Source: Algoriphagus pacificus
GTDB lineage: Bacteria; Bacteroidota; Bacteroidia; Cytophagales; Cyclobacteriaceae
DNA length: 64,000 nucleotides
NCBI RefSeq assembly: GCF_017254845.1
Contig: NZ_JAFKCU010000003.1
Coordinates: 558,001 to 622,000, forward strand
Direction: 5' to 3'
Shown here: positions 62,722-64,000 of the stretch, in pieces
Position numbering within the stretch: position 1 is the first letter of the stretch
How the letters are laid out: every line of letters starts with the position of its first letter
Program-made: the position numbers and the translations under genes
Notes under the pieces: generated by a model
What the model was told of the DNA's origin: nothing
Seen by the model: only the letters and a program-made list of their open reading frames with translations
Database searches by the model: none

Positions 62722-62753
62722 AAAAGAGAGGCTTTGGAATAAACCTCTCTTTT
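62722..62753. terminator. Bidirectional terminator
   Basis: AAAAGAGAGG (62722-62731) pairs with CCTCTCTTTT (62744-62753) round a 12-nt loop; it separates the convergent SGNH and heme-protein genes. Confidence 0.88.
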
Positions 62754-62758
62754 AATTT

Positions 62759-64000
62759 TTATCTAGCATACAAGGTCAAACTTCTCATTGACCAGGGCTT
62801 CTCCCCTTTTTCTGTGCTTTGAATTCTAATAAATCTGACTTCATCAGGAGATTTCCATCGTGCATTATTCAATCCCGCATGACCGGTTTCTTTGGCTACT
62901 TCAGTCCAGCTATTGCCGTCTTTTGAAATTGAAACCGTATAGCCCAATGGGAATTCTTCTTTTCCTGCATTGAATTGAATTTCGGCAAGCTGATGATCAT
63001 CCGGTAATTCTACTTGGTACCACATACCCGGCTCCTGAGATTCCTCTGTTTTCCAACCTTTGTAGCCAAATGCATAAGAAGGATCCCGAGTTGATCCCAC
63101 TCCTTGCAACGCAGTGCTACTTGCAGTTGCTATCCAATTATCCTGAGGCGCTAAAGCTTTAGGCACTTCTTGAATCAATTCATCAAAGCTATAATTTGAA
63201 TCTCTGTCTTTTGTTTCTTCTCTGATTTGGGCCACATATTCTGGATATACAAAACTTCCTTCGTTCCCAAATTCATTTCTGATATAAGATAAGACTGAAG
63301 CGATATACTCATCGTCATTCATGTTCATCGCAATCATGACACCTTCATACTCTTTTCCTTCCAAATCACCTGTTAGGCCATGCAAAAGGGTTTTGACGGC
63401 ATATTCAGGATGTCCTTGGATTCGCTGAGAACCCGAAAATGCTGGAGCTATCAATCCATCTCCAGCTGGAGATCCTAAGCCTTTTGGTCCATGACAGGTA
63501 GAGCAATAACTATCGAAAATGGATTTACCTTTTGTAAACAAGGCTAATTCTACAGGAGCGTATTTTACGGAAGCTACTTTTTTAGCCTCATCAATTTTCT
63601 CCAAAATCTGGGTGGAAACCAATTGAACTCCTTGGGCTTGATTTGCTGCCAAAGTTGATTTCATCAAATCTTCCACTTGCTCAATCTTCAAAATATAAGC
63701 ACTGAATAAAGCTTGAATCGCGACATTCGGATCAGATGACTTGGCCATTTCTTTATAATCAGCGGCCAAACTCTTTTCACCGTATTTATAGAGCGTCTCG
63801 CTGGCTTTCAAGGCTTGTATCTGAATGTTTGGATTGGAATCTTTCAATAGCTCTCTAACAAGGCTTAAATCCAAAGAATTCAACCCTTCCAAAGTCCAAA
63901 GCGCATGAATTCTGGCCAATTCATTCTTTGAAGTTTTAGCCATTTTCTCCAATTCTCCCACAATCGATTTATCCTGATTCAGGATCATGATCTGTTGTGC
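62759..64000 (-). CDS. HEAT / cytochrome c / discoidin protein, 5' part outside window
   Basis: The frame is open to the right edge (four codons beyond the ATG at 63988), so the true start is outside. The visible 413 residues hold HEAT-like helices (about 1-140), a cytochrome c domain with the heme site CSTCHGPKG near residue 175 and possible Met ligand in MNMNDDEY, and a C-terminal F5/8-type (discoidin) carbohydrate-binding domain (about 270-413, ending RSLTLYAR). This is the tail of a PVC-type dehydrogenase-like protein; the missing N-terminus probably holds the propeller. Related to the 55356 product but with heme in place of copper. Confidence 0.85.
   Translation of the reverse strand, partial: AQQIMILNQDKSIVGELEKMAKTSKNELARIHALWTLEGLNSLDLSLVRELLKDSNPNIQIQALKASETLYKYGEKSLAADYKEMAKSSDPNVAIQALFSAYILKIEQVEDLMKSTLAANQAQGVQLVSTQILEKIDEAKKVASVKYAPVELALFTKGKSIFDSYCSTCHGPKGLGSPAGDGLIAPAFSGSQRIQGHPEYAVKTLLHGLTGDLEGKEYEGVMIAMNMNDDEYIASVLSYIRNEFGNEGSFVYPEYVAQIREETKDRDSNYSFDELIQEVPKALAPQDNWIATASSTALQGVGSTRDPSYAFGYKGWKTEESQEPGMWYQVELPDDHQLAEIQFNAGKEEFPLGYTVSISKDGNSWTEVAKETGHAGLNNARWKSPDEVRFIRIQSTEKGEKPWSMRSLTLYAR

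Noticed and set aside
1-64000. Mobile element or prophage
   Set aside because: No transposase, integrase, phage gene or tRNA-associated attachment site was seen; base use looks even by eye, though I did not compute it.

Overview
The window looks like a chromosomal stretch of a Bacteroidota bacterium, probably order Cytophagales and close to Cyclobacteriaceae such as Algoriphagus. This is an inference from gene content: a TonB-dependent receptor, LytS/LytTR two-component pairs, DUF2911 protein, GlnRS-YqeY fusion, Asp-box (VPS10/BNR-like) exoproteins, M13/M20/M28 exopeptidases, many signal-peptide and lipoprotein starts, AT-rich intergenic DNA and few Shine-Dalgarno sites. I saw no tRNA, rRNA, CRISPR array, integrase or transposase. 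About 50 genes fill nearly all of the window; two are cut by its edges.

Layout. 1-4554: iron/heme uptake (end of a TonB receptor, then an overlapping ABC importer hmuT-hmuU-hmuV). 4604-7736: DUF2911 protein, Gfo/Idh/MocA oxidoreductase and a membrane-anchored metallo-beta-lactamase-fold hydrolase. 7990-14027: molybdenum hydroxylase locus (2Fe-2S subunit, Tat-exported Mo subunit, cysteine desulfurase, MocA-like and XdhC-like maturation factors). 14262-17411: M20 hydrolase coupled to a DUF819 membrane protein, then a small helical protein. 17447-22444: secreted proteins of unknown role, including a metzincin-like lipoprotein and a second NAPE-PLD-like hydrolase. 22460-31809: Asp-box exoprotein, M13 peptidase, glycosidase-like protein and a dehydrogenase. 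32169-34417: first LytS/LytTR pair. 34549-44414: GlnRS, GH3-type ligase, two zinc hydrolases, M28 peptidase, TauE-type carrier and a large unrecognised protein that may be a lipid-binding beta protein. 44538-50649: second Asp-box exoprotein, second TauE carrier, GreB and an SLC13 transporter. 50852-54307: second LytS/LytTR operon, with a tiny lipoprotein and a beta-propeller lipoprotein and a likely LytTR operator in front. 54304-64000: AraC regulator followed by what looks like an extracytoplasmic sugar-oxidation cluster.

The most interesting part is the last 10 kb. A 1159-residue lipoprotein joins a ThuA domain, a PVC-type sugar-dehydrogenase-like propeller, HEAT repeats, a LamG-like domain and an azurin-type copper site. 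It is followed by a tagatose-3-epimerase-like TIM barrel, an unusual Gfo/Idh/MocA protein without the usual EKP lysine, and a small lipoprotein cytochrome c. Beyond an unknown secreted protein and an SGNH hydrolase, a second protein has HEAT repeats, a c-type heme site and a discoidin domain. I propose periplasmic oxidation of a sugar or cyclitol, with electrons passing through copper and heme carriers, then cytoplasmic processing. The second most interesting feature is the 21-bp-spaced direct repeat placed exactly in front of a Bacteroidota-type promoter upstream of the LytTR operon. Functional statements are from reading motifs by eye; no database search was run.
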